Shown here: positions 38,231-51,600 of the stretch, piece by piece
How positions within the stretch are numbered: position 1 is the first letter of the stretch
Layout: each line of letters opens with the position of its first letter
DNA from: Beroe ovata
Taxonomy: Eukaryota; Ctenophora; Nuda; Beroida; Beroidae
DNA: 64,000 nt
NCBI GenBank assembly: GCA_946803715.1
Contig: CAMPET010000080.1
Coordinates: forward strand, 59,693 to 123,692
Reading direction: 5' to 3'
Program-made: the position numbers and the translations under genes
The notes under the pieces: generated by a model
The model's input: the letters and a program-made list of their open reading frames with translations, nothing else
Database searches by the model: none
What the model was told of the DNA's origin: nothing

Positions 38231-38952
38231 ATCTGACCTCTAGCTTAGCGCGCGCGGGAATTCACTCCAGAATTATTATGCGTGGCACATTCATATTGCC
38301 CAATCTGCCTCAGTGCAGCCTCACCTTGCAAATTTGTGAACTTGAAGCTCTGATAAGTGATAGTGCAGTGATATCAATATGTGAATTGATATGATACTAT
38401 GATAGACTGATAGTGATAGAGGCCACTGTTATTATATTCATGATTGTGCGCACGTTGGTCGTTGAGTGCCCTCTTTTTTGCCGCACCGAATGTTATCTGG
38501 GGCATGGGCATTGGGCACGCAAGTAGTGCACCTTGTGCAAATGCAATGCTCAATGACAAAGAGGACAATGACATTGGCATGGATATTGGATAATTCTCGA
38601 ACCAAAACAATCTGTCAAATTCAATGTCATACTCATAGAGTGACTTCATTCAATATGACGCATGTGCTTGTCAATCAAGCAACATGAGAGCAGAAACGAT
38701 TGACTGAATGGGGGAGAGTTCGTACGTAGAGAAGATTTAAAAATGACCAACGCCTCTCCTCCTCCATTTAACATTTAACAAGCGTAGCGACACCCATTTG
38801 TCGAATAATATTCATATTTTGCCTCACAGATTGGTGAGGAATCATCGTATCTTTAGTATCGTATGTTTTATTCCCTCAAACATCTGAACAACACCCCAGC
38901 TACACTACAGCGCACGTTGAATATAATGAATTATATGTGCTTGCAGTCGTGT

Positions 38953-39005
38953 CACGTGACCGGTACGCTATGGCACGTGACACGAATACTGACACGTGAT
39001 TGGCT
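38953..39005. promoter_or_regulatory. Triple CACGTG cluster plus CCAAT box
   Basis: CACGTG starts at 38953, 38974 and 38993 (21 and 19 bases apart, near two helical turns each), with ATTGG at 38999-39003. Such sites bind bHLH-type factors. The cluster lies about 0.7 kb upstream of the Ig-receptor ATG and 1.45 kb from the Syk-like ATG. Confidence 0.5.
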
Positions 39006-39675
39006 GCTTGAGAAAAGTGCATGTGTGTACGCATCACATCTGAGGCCTGAGCTGTTGCTTTCTCTAAGTCGAGGCGTGCGTGGCAATTTTATCATTATAT
39101 TCAAATTGCGTGTTTTTTCCGAATCTGTTTAATTCATATCGACACTGTTTTGTGATTGTGTCAATAATATTTTTGCTTGTGAGATTCGGAGTCTGAGATT
39201 CACATGCCAACTGATCTTCTCAGGTTTAGAACTTTTGCTTTCGCAAACCAACGTCTAAAAGCAGTCGGAAATTCAAAATTCGCTTTTGAAAAATCATCCT
39301 ATTGAAAAGCTTGCTAAAGTTGCTTGACTTAAAGTTTTTACTCTTCCATTGCCACGAGATTTTGTGTATTAAGTTAAACTAGTGCTACTCACACGCAAAA
39401 TTGGACTGATTTTCTCGCTTGAATCATATCTTGATCTTGTTCGGGATTACGTATTCAGAGCTCTGATCAGAATTTTGTAAGCAATAGCTTATTATAGCGA
39501 CTCGCTCGATATCTTCACGTTATCTATACTTTATCGATCAATAAATAGTTCCGTTATCGCTCCAGAGTCTAGACACAGTTCTCTTACTTTGGTTTCCCAG
39601 AGAATACGTGGTTTCTAGACAACCCATTATCAAGAACTTGGTATTCTTACCCATCATATTCTCGTCTGCGTAGTC

Positions 39676-42600
39676 ATGACATTCCAAACTCACCACGTGG
39701 CTGTTTCCCTGGTTATGATCATGTTGTTCGTTCTGAGGGGTGTGGCAGGGGGCATCGCTCGATCTGTGGCACTCAACCCTTCGGGAGAAATGGACAGTGA
39801 GTATATGAAGTTATTGGGCATTATCTATTGCTTGGGGGATGGGTAGTGAGTAAACCAGTATTTGAGGTTATTAGGCATAATTCATTCCTTAAATTGTCTT
39901 TCTAACCATGACCCTAGCTCATTATGAACAGGGCCTATGCCCACGCTCAAACCCTGACCCTAGTACCCTAACTATGACCCTTATACTCCGCAGAACCGAA
40001 CATGACACTGACAGTGGAACCTAGACAACGGACCATGACAACATTGGGTAGCTCAGTGACTCTGTCTTGTGCCGGCACAACCAGCCTACCCAACGGTCAG
40101 CCCTCCATAACGTGGCTGTTCACACCCCAAATCACACCTGACCTGAGGTAGGAGAGTGCTTGCAAATCGCCAAACTTTCAGTTTTCAATAGCCAAATAAG
40201 CATGTTTGAGTCACCTTGCCAATCGATATTATGATTGATCTGGTTATAGGTCAAGTAAAAGCGTGAACAGTATCTTACAAGGCCACACCCTCATGGGCCG
40301 TGGCTCATTCCATCGCTTTAATAACTTGGTAGTGCACTAGTAGTATATTGCTATTTTGCTCGTACCATGGTACGAGCAAAATAGCAATATACTCCGATAT
40401 AATCATCTTCATCTCTGATGATCAAAATTGTTGAAGCTCATGTGCTGCAAGTCGAGAATCTTATTCCATGACCGACGATTTGACAGATCACATTTTCAAT
40501 CACGATGTTTTACGTCATGAGTACGTGATACTATCTCTTGATATGCACATCTCTCATGTACACATGGGTTAATCTCTTACCCACTATAGAGATGATTTCA
40601 ATTCTCGATCTCATATTGAACTGTCAAGCTGTCATGACATTGCAAGAGTAGCTGATAAACGTGCCACATGGGTTGTCATGGATACCATATCAGTAAGAGA
40701 TTGACTCTATGACAACCTGTCATTGTCACCAAGGAGTCTATCATAGATGGGTAAACTCTGACGTCGTTCATGGAGCGCTAACTGTTACAGTTCTAAGTAG
40801 GAATGAACTATGATAACAATCATAGTTCATGAAACGTGGAAACTTCAAATGACCACCACCCCTTCTATTCTCATACCCCTTAATAACCCCGCCCCTCTAA
40901 TTTTACTTCTCAAACTTCCTCCTTGGCTCTTACATACCCTCTCTCCCTTCACAGCACATGGCAGAAGTTGACAGGTGTTCACCTTCACCTCTTAACTACA
41001 AAACCTCCTGACTCCTCCAAACCACATTATAACCCTCTAAATCCCTCCTAATCTCCATGACTCTTCCCCAAATCTTGGCGCTCTTTCTCTTACCCTCTCT
41101 CCTTCTCTCATCAGCACGTGGGAGACGCTGGCAGGAGGAACGAGCGGTACTCTGATCCGGGGCAACCTCCAGAAGGACGAGGGAGGGTGGTATTTCTGTC
41201 AACTGACCGACGGATACGGATATAGTATCATCAGTAGAGGAGCACTCGTCATTGTTACCTGTGAGTAATTAGGTAGTGACATTAATATTGGGTGATTAGG
41301 TGGAGTTAATTAGGTTATTAATTGGGTAATTAGGTGAGAGCTAGTGGGTAGCTAGTGGGTAGCTAGTGGGAGCCTCATGAGAGTTCATTCGGTTGTAAGT
41401 CCAGGAATTGTTGGTGTAAAGAATGGATTTGGTTGATCTAAACCATGTCCGATCAACAAAAGTTCCCAATGCTACCATCTTTCTCAGAAAAGGCTGTGCC
41501 CATGTAACTAATTAAAATCAAAGACAAGATATCGATCCTGTCAAGAGCACGTGCTAGGGTTAACCATGCATCCGACATTGACAATAAGATCATCTCATAT
41601 GTCCGTTGATAATGAGGGCAAATTGGGGCATATTTGGGTGCTGAATGTTTCCTTGTATTCTCTCTAAACCGATGTCACAATATGAATCTATTCCGATCGA
41701 ATTTGAGGGGTGATATTGAACTGAATTATAAGGCACGGGGTTGTAAATGCCTGCCGCAAAATTTGACAGGGAGATGCTTCATAAGAATTGCCCTGCGATC
41801 GAATGATAGAGTCTGAACCGTTTATCATCGATATCGTGATCACAATACACAAGACCAAGCGCAAGTAACGTGAATCAAAATTAAACACGAGAGTTGTCAA
41901 GCAGTCTGAAACCTAAATGTCCTCTTAAACATATATCCTCTCTGAACCTACAAGCCTACTGTAACCAATTCCCGTCGCTCATATACCCTTTGCTCCCCCA
42001 ACAATGTAACCTAATTGTCGTAACTATCCGCTCACATGTAACCTATTTCCCCCCTCTGTAACCCATACTCCCTCCTTGTAACCTATTATTTCCCACCCCC
42101 AGATCTGGATCCAGATTTCCCTGAGTACCCTATTGACGAGGTGTATGAAGAATCACGGAGTTATATCAGGGTACCATGCCAGCCCCCGCCCAGCAATCCG
42201 CCCGCCAAGATTAACTGGTACAAAGATGGAACACTACTTGAGGTTAGAACATGGCTGCTGTCCTAACTGTGTATTCCTAACTGTGTATTCCTAAGACCTA
42301 ACTATATAACGTGTATTCGTTTAACTTAGTTCATACTGTCTTGAGCGTATTGTGTACGTCCTAAGTATATACTGTATTCTGTTCTTTGGTCCTACTGTCT
42401 TATGTCTTAATACTGAGTAATGTAGTGCCTTCACTGTCTTAGATAAATATGAGTTTTCACTATCAAATCGAATACTTATACCAAAGTATTTAAATTAATC
42501 AGCACTCTATAACTCATTATCAAATCTTCACTCGATAGCTATGTTGTGAAGTTTAACTTTCTCGCCGACTATGTTTCTGATTGATCCAGATCTATCAGAT

Positions 42601-45600
42601 CCAGATCTATCAGAATCGACAACATTCCGCATGAGAGTCGACCTTCCCCACTAAAAGTGCAATATTATTATTCTGGCGAGTTCAACTGCTTCACTGAACA
42701 ACGCTCTGTGTTCATGAATATTTCAACTTAATATATTATATTTAAAGTTTAGAGCGATAAATGTTTATAAATTGCACACGAAACTGCTAAACATTTAATA
42801 ACCGGGAAGGAGTGAATCGCATTTCTGTGGTGCTTAACCTTAGTATTAAGTTAGTACCAACTTAACTTACTTACCTAAATTTACCCTTACCCAAATTTAT
42901 CCTTACTTAACATTTCACAATTTCCCCGAAATAAATTACTCCAAAAACGCATAAAGATCACCTGTGGTCACACTTTTTCACATGAATTTATGCAAAAACG
43001 TTAAAAAATCAATTTTCAGAATGTAGAAAACATGCTTCAAGAATACGTATCGGAGTCAGAGTACGGGTCACTGATCATTTTCAACCCGAAAACGAGTGAT
43101 AGCGGGAAGTACGCGTGCGAAGCGAGTAACGTTAACGCTAACCCGGAGAAGAGGCGAACTGGCGAAGCTACGATTGAGATCAAGGGTAAGTTTCGATGAG
43201 CTTTCGATAAGGTTTCAGTAATCCACTCTTTCACGCACTATCACTTCACATTCGCACATGAGCATTGAGCCATGGGCATGTCTATCATTTTTGTCTGGTA
43301 CCCCGATATTTTGATGGGTTTCGATATACAATAACGAATGATTCCGATACCATCATGAACCGCTTCCAAAGAATCGGAGCTCATCCTTCATTCCCAGTAT
43401 TTCCATGAAAATAACGACCCGTAATACCAGTTTTCCCATTTCTCGTAGGTAACGACCCGTAATATTACAGTCCATGTTTTACCTCGCCATGCTTTACAGT
43501 TACCTCGCCATGTTTACAGTTACCATGTTTTACAGTTACCATGTTTTACAGTTACCATGTTTACAGTCCATGTTTTACAGTTACCATGTTTACAGTTACC
43601 ATGTTTACATGGTTACCATGTTNNNCCATGTTTTACAGTTACCTCGCCATGTTTACAGTCCATGTTTACAGTTACCATGTTTACAGTAACCATGTTTTAC
43701 AGTTACCATGTTTACAGTTACCATGTTTACAGTAACCATGTTTTACAGTTACCATGTTTACAGCTACCATGTTTACAGTTACCATGTTTACATGGTTACC
43801 ATGTTACCATGGTTACCATGTTTTACCTCGCCAGATGACGGGACGGGGACGTACTACCCCCAGCAGTTCGTACAGGATCACGATGTCCTCGTGAAGAAGG
43901 GAGAAGATGCGGTAAGAGAGGAGGAAGTATCTGATATACACGTGATATATTACACGTGATATACACGTGATTTATCTCATATACACGTGATAAACACGTG
44001 ATTATCTCATAAACATACGTGTTGAACACGTGGACAATCTTATACAAACGTGATATATTTCGTGTAAAAACATAACCTAATAATTTGTCCTTTTTCCGTC
44101 CATCCAGATTTCGTAACGTACATAAAAGTAAAACCCCGCTGAACATGTCTCTAAATAGCTTGAACAACATAACATCCACCCACTAAATATTCTTCCTAAA
44201 CTATACTTCCTTTCTCAAATAAACTTGCCTGCCTACGATAGGCATATGCCCGGGTTTCGCGCACACCGCGGCTCGCCAGNTTATATCAGGGTACCATGCC
44301 AGCCCCCGCCCAGTAATCCGCCCGCCAAGATAAACTGGTACAAAGATGGTACACTACTCGAGGTTAGAACAGCTGCTGTCTTAACTGAGTATTCCTAACT
44401 GTGTATTCCTAACTGTGTATTCCTAACTGTGTATTCCTAACTGTGTATTCCTTACTGTGTATTCCTAACTGTGTATTCCTAACTGTGTATTCCTAAGACC
44501 TAACTGTATAACGTGTATTCGTTTAACTTAGTTCATACTGTCTTGAGTGTATTGTGTACGTCCTAAGTATATACTGTATTCTGTTCTTTGGTCCTACTGT
44601 CTTATGTCTTGATACTGAGTAATGTTTTAAGTGCCTCACTGTCTTAGATAAATATGAGTTTTCGCTTTCAAATCGAATACTTATACCAAAGTATTTAAAT
44701 TAATCAGCACTCTATAACTCATTATAAAATCTCCACTCGATAGCTATGTTGTGAAGTTTAACTTCCTCGCCGACTATGTTTCTGATTGATCCAGATCTAT
44801 CAGATCCAGATCTATCAGATCCAGATCTATCAGAATCGACAACATTCTGCACGAGAGTCGACCTTCCCCACTAAAAGTGCAATATTATTAGTTCAACTGC
44901 TTCACTGAACAACGCTCTGTGTTCATGAATATTTCAACTTAATATATTATATTTAAAGTTTAGAGCGATAAATGTTTATAAATCGCATGGGCACACGAAA
45001 TTGCTAAACATTTAATAACCGCGAAGGAAATATACGAGTGAATCGCATTTCTGTGGTGCTTAACCTTAGTATTAAGTTAGTACCTACTTAACTTACTTAC
45101 CTAAATTTACCCTTACCCCAATTTATCCTTACTTAACGTTCTTGTCCACGATTTCCCCGAAATAAAATACTCCAAAAACGCATAAAGATCACCTGTGGTC
45201 ATATTTTTTCAATTTTCAGAATGTTGAAAACATGCTTCAAGAATACGTATCGGAGTCAGAGTACGGGTCACTGATCATTTTCAACCCGAAAACAAGTGAT
45301 AGCGGGAAGTACGCGTGCGAAGCGAGTAACGTTAACGCTAATCCTGAGAAGAGGCGAACTGGCGAAGCTACGATTGAGATAAAGGGTAGGTTTCGATAAG
45401 GTTTCGATAAGGTTTCAGTAATCCACTCTTTCACGTGTACTATCACTTCACATTCGTATATGAGCATTGAGCCATGAGCATGTCTATCATTTTTGGTTGA
45501 TCCCCCGATATTTTGATCAGTTTCGATGTTCATGTACAATAACGAATGATTCCGATACCATCATGAACCGCTTCCAAAGAATTGCAGCTTATCCTTCATT

Positions 45601-48600
45601 CCCAGTATTTCCATGGAAATAACGACCCGTATTACCATTTTTCCCATTTCTCGTAGGCAAAAATAACGACCCGTAATTTTAATAACAGTCCATGTTTTAC
45701 CTCGCCATGTTTTACAGTTACCATGTTTTACAGTTACCATGGTTTACAGTTACCATGTTTACATGGTTACCATGTTTACAGTTACCATGTTTACATGGTT
45801 ACCATGTTAACAGTTACCATGTTTACAGTTACCATGTTTACAGTTACCATGTTTACATGGTTACCATGTTTACATAGTTACCATGCTTACATGGTTACCA
45901 TGTTTACAGTTACCATGGTTTACATCATACATGGTTACCATGTTTACAGTTACCATGGTTACCATGGTTACCATGTTTTACCTCGCCAGATGACGGTACG
46001 GGGACGTACTACCCCCAGCAGTTCGTACAGGATCACGATGTCCTCGTGAAGAAGGGAGAAGATGCGGTAAGAGAGGGAGAAAGTATCTGATATACACGTG
46101 ATATACACGTGAATTATCTCATAAACATACGTGATAAACACGTGATTTATCTCATAAACATACGTGATACACGGGGACAATCTTATATAAACGTGATATA
46201 TTTCGTGTAAAAACATAACCTAATAATTTGTCCATTTTCCGTCCATCCAGATGTCGTAACGTACATAAAACCCCGCTGAACATGCCTCTCAATAGCTTGA
46301 ACAACATAACATCCATGACCCACTAAATATTCTTCCTAAACTATACTTCCTTTCTCATATAACTTGCCTGCCTACGATAGGGTACGATAGGTATATGCCC
46401 GGGTTTCGCGCACACCGCGGCTCGCCAGGCAAAAATGAACCATGTTTAGTCAGAAGTTTTGACCAAAATCATCGCCCACGTATGCAACATGGTGCATGTT
46501 TGATTCTCCCGTCCTCGACACCACACCCAAATTAATCATGATATCATATAATTATACACTGCACTCTTCATGGGGTTATATCCGCGGAACATGGCTATTT
46601 TGGGAGATGTTGTGACATACGCCCACCTTCACCCATTTAATATGCTCCACAAAAAGTGGGGGGGGAGGGCGGTAGGGTTTGCAATCGATAATATCGGCGA
46701 TAAAATTATAGGCGATAATTCGTAGTGAAATCATTATCGGTTATCGGCGATAATTTCTTACCGATAAACCGATAATTTTCAGAACTTTTTCTCAAAAACT
46801 ATTTCGAATTTCCTGATTTCACACGATAAAATTTAGTACTAACTCGAATGATTCTCATTAGATTGATTATTAGATAAGTAAAGCTGATCAAAACATCTGA
46901 ATTTGCTACTAACTTAATCAGCAAGAGTCAGCGTATGAACTAAGTGTAAAGGTATTCACATTTCATCGTACACATTATATAAGTGAATACATTACATTTT
47001 AAATAGTGCATTGCATATTTGAATTTAACATAATATAATGAACGGTTAATACTTAATTGGTAAGTTGTAACGAAATACGAATGTCCCGTAGTTTCGCCCC
47101 ACCCCATTGCAGATCAGATGTTTACTCCCAGCTACCTATTCAAGTTACAACAATATGTAAATGAAAACCAGACACACAATACATGCCAAGGCCTCTACCA
47201 CGCCTTCGTCTAAAAATGCCGATGATAAACTTGCTCATTTGCTCATAGTTGATTGATAGCGTCACACATTACAATTGTTATCTGTTTTCTGTTGTTTACC
47301 ACTGTGTCGGACACTGGTCAACCTCAACCAACGAGATCTGGAAACACTTCAGAAAAGAGGGGGACAATGTGACTCGCATGAAATGTGACAAATCTTTTCT
47401 AGCATTAACAGCAAAGAGGTCTTACACGAGTCTCTGATACCACTTGAGAGTAAAACACGGTATTGAGCACACTGCCGCTAATAGTGACAAATCCTCGTCT
47501 TCACCCAAAGTCAAGCGACAAAAAAAGTAAAAACAATTTCTGATCGTCTCTTATGTCGAAAAGAAAACTCAATCTGAAATGTATAGCCATTTAGCGGCTG
47601 TGGACCGCCTCTCCTTTAATCAAATCGCAACCAGCAGTTTTATTAGGGACGCCATGCGGGAAAAGAAACTCGTTGCTCATAGCTCCCCTAACACTATACG
47701 TGGTAAGGTAAAACTGGTAAAACTGGTAAAACTTACCAGGCTGCCAAACAGGAGGTTAAGGACTGTGATATTACGTGTTTTGATTCTTAGAATTACAGTG
47801 TTTATAAATCATACTCTACACTCTACAGTCACGAAAGTCATGAAGCATGATTCATGGCCGCAAGATTGACAGAAAATAGACTCATTGTACTGACCAAATT
47901 TTATCGCCGATAATTATCGTTATCGCCGATAATTGAAAAATTATTATCGGTTATCGGCGATGAAAAATTTTGGACCGATAATGCAAACCCTAGAGGGCGG
48001 TAATAAATGGCAAGTTTGCATGGTTTGCAGGTTGATCTATAAGTTGGGTTTGCGAAACACGATTATCAGATGTGCTATTTCAGGTGCTATTAATGAGGTG
48101 TGCTTTATTTCAGGTGTTACGCGCAGGTGCTATTGGGTTCCCAGCCCCCACATATCGATGGAAACTTGGTGTATCGGTGGAAATTGACATCAGTCCGGGT
48201 AGCAAATTCTCCACTGCAGACCATGGCAGAGAACTGAGAATCAGGTTGACACACTACTATAATCTTCCTGGCTGCAGTTTTCTTTGACAAAAGTGTTGAC
48301 CTCCTTGACACCAGTTCTCTTCCCTGACACCAGTTCTCATTCCTGACATCAGTTTTAGTCCTTGACACCACAACACTCCCGACACCAGTCTCCACTCTTG
48401 ACACCGTTTCTTTTCCTAGACACTCATTTCCAATCCTGACACCACATATTTTGATGTCCCACATTCTCTGACACTTCAAACATATGTTTCTCAAACTGAT
48501 CTTGTTTGTCGAACTGATCAGAGGGTGTCAAACTTGACACCCTCTGACACCGCACATATTTTGATGTCCTACACACTCTCTGACACTTCAAACATGTGTG

Positions 48601-51600
48601 ATCATTCCCTCTACCGCAGTGGTGTCCCACATTCTCTGACACTTCAAACTGATCATTCCCTCTCTACCGCAGTGGTGTCCAAGTGGAAGACCGGGGAACA
48701 TACTGGTGTGAATACATGAACGCATTCACAGGGAATGTCGCAGTTATCAGGCTTTACGTCATAGGTGATATATTGACATGAATTGACTGCGATTGAAGTG
48801 TGAACAATTCAACTAGCAACTGTATATTTCGGGTTTTTTTCGCAATTCTCTCGACATGAGCTTAATGTTAAACCAAAATCTCCCTCACACGACACTGGCA
48901 TTATATATTCCGACCTCCCTGCCGAACGAACCCATCACATTCTGATATCTAAACATCCCGTGACATCCCCCTCCCGCCCACGCCCCCCCCTCATAATGAA
49001 ACTTTCCCTCAGAGGACATCACATTCGACACGGTGTTGACAGCTCAGACAGTCGAACATCTCACCCCACACACGTTCGATTGCCAGTGCTCGGGAACCCC
49101 GTTTACCAGTGGCGACCCCACTGCACCCCCATCTGTCTTGTGGCTGAGAGACGGCGTGCCACTCGTGGATAATGATAGATTCAGAGTGAGTGGTCATCGA
49201 ATTATAGGGTCTAGTCGGAGGGTGCTCCGTTAAGGATTGAAGGCTGAATCCGTGATTTTACAAACAACTATTCGCACTTTTCACTTGTATAATACGGTTA
49301 TAAACGATCAATGATCTTAACCGAGTTCATTTTGGGAATAATATCTCAGTCGGGATATCATCAACCCCCCCCTTCACAGGAGGTGGACGGAAGTCTGATA
49401 ATGTCAGGATTGGAGATGTCGGAGACGGGAATGTACCAGTGTTTCTGCTACAACACTATGGAGATCACACAGACATACATGGCTGTCCATGTGAAAAGTT
49501 AGTCAGATTAATGAGACATTATTGGCGCGTTTTTTCTATCTAGAAACACCACCGTACGCTTTATTTCCCAGTGACTTTAGGTTCAGACCAAATCATATCA
49601 CTTGAAGTATAGCTTCTAATTGCGAACACGTTCTTACACCGTACCTATCTACCCGGCACCCAACTCAGCCGCGCTATAATCATAACTAAGCCCCAGCTGG
49701 TCCCAGACTGATCTATCATGTCAAAACACATACACACACNNNNNNNNNNNNNNNNNNNNNACACACACACAATCACACATAGACAATCACACACACAATC
49801 ACACATAGACAATCACACACACACACAATCACACAATCACACACACAGTACACACAAACAGGTATAATTAACATTCCAGCCATGTTTAATAGGAACACCA
49901 AAAAAGGAATGGTTTTACAGAGTTGTCATATCATGAACTAGACACGACTAGGGTCATAAAACCACAAATTGTGCAAAAATGCAGGAAATGATTTTCACGA
50001 AAGTGAATTTGATCGGTGACCATTGTGTCTTGTGATGAATAAGCTACCTACTTGGATAAGAAATCCGAAGAATTTTTTTCCTCACTTTAGTGACTGGTAA
50101 TGAGTGTTTCTGGCCTATTTTTTGACGTAGAATCCGAATCTGGAAGAATAATTGAGCTAGCTCGATGAGAAATTGGTCAAAATTCCAATTCCTTCACAGT
50201 TGTGAGGATAAAAGTCGCGTGATAGATAGCTCATCAGGGAAGCGAGATAGAGTCAAAATTCGCACAGGAATCGATTCAGCGTCAAAAAATACGTAAGAAA
50301 CGGTGGTTTTTGCATTAAAATTGGGCAGAAAATTTTTCCGGTTTTGGTGTGTCCCATTGAATTTCGTGTTTTTGCGATGTTTGCTTCCCACAGGTTTGAA
50401 ATCGTGTTTTGGGCGTGGTTTTACGGCAAGAATGAACTTTCAATAATCGCAACGGGGGTTTTTCCTTGTAGTGTGAGAGTAGAAGAGATGATTTGGTGAA
50501 AAATAAGCAGCACAAGTGCCAGTAAAGTCCATATTAGAGACCCTCAAAATCGGAGTATAAAAGTGTGAGATCATTCACTTAACTATTTACTGATACTTGG
50601 ATCAGAAATCCGAAGAATTTTTTCCTCACTTTAGTGACTGGTAATGAGTGTTTCTGGCCTATTTTTTGACGTAGAATCCAAATATGGAAGAATTATTGAG
50701 CTAGCTCGATGAGAAATCGGTCAAAATCCCCATTCCTTCACAGTTGTGAGGATAAAAGTCGCGTGATAGATAGCTCATCAGGGAAGCGAGATAGAGTCAA
50801 AATTCGCCCAGGAATCGATTCAGCGTCAAAAAATACGTAGGAAACGGTGGTTTTTGCATTAAAATTGGGCAGAAAATTTTTCCGGTTTTGGTGTGTCCCA
50901 TTGAATTTCGTGTTTTTGCGATGTTTGCTTCCCACAGGTTTGAAATCGTGTTTTGGGCGTGGTTTTACGGCAAGAACGAACTTTCAATAATCGCAACGGG
51001 GGTTTTTCCTTGTAGTGTGAGAGTAGAAGAGATGATTTGGTGAAAAATAAGCAGCACAAGTGCCAGTAAAGTCCATATTAGAGACCCTCAAAATCGGAGT
51101 ATAAAAGTGTGAGATCATTCACTTAACTATTTACTGATACTTGGATCAGAAATCCGAAGAATTTTTTTCCGCACTTTAGTGACTGGTAATGAGTGTTTCT
51201 GGCCTATTTTTAGACGTAGAATCCGAATCTGGAAGAATTATTGAGCTAGCTCGATGAAAAATCGGTTAAAATTCCAACTCCTTCACATCTCGCCCTGTTC
51301 AGATATGACGATTCCTGTGAGCATAGACGGGAATGACCGAGCGGAGGGGGTTTACAATGAGAACATACTTGTTCCTTGCAGAGCTAACGGGTAATCATTG
51401 TTCATCCATGAATTGAGGTGTCCGACATGAGTCATATTGTTCATCCATGAATTGAGGTCCAACGACCAACATGGGTCATTGGCAATGACTCATTCCCGAC
51501 GTAGTCAAATGTGTGTCTGGTGCCTGTTCTAATTAAAACAGTTAACACAGATCACTTGGTTGGAAAGGGAATAAAGATATTTTCTTGTGTTTAGGTATCC

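Larger units (their letters stand above)
37509..39675. promoter_or_regulatory. Divergent intergenic region between the Syk-like and Ig-receptor genes
   Basis: Start codons of the two genes lie 2.17 kb apart, pointing away from each other. The region has a GC-rich core (about 37860-38270) with CGCGCG runs, a perfect hairpin (37919-37939), a TTAA-flanked small element (38107-38230) and a triple CACGTG cluster (38953-38998) followed by ATTGG. No exon was recognised. It could hold both promoters. Confidence 0.5.

Noticed and set aside
43474-45877. Tyr/His/Val-rich frames
   Set aside because: Translation of the ATGTTTACAGTTACC minisatellite in three frames.
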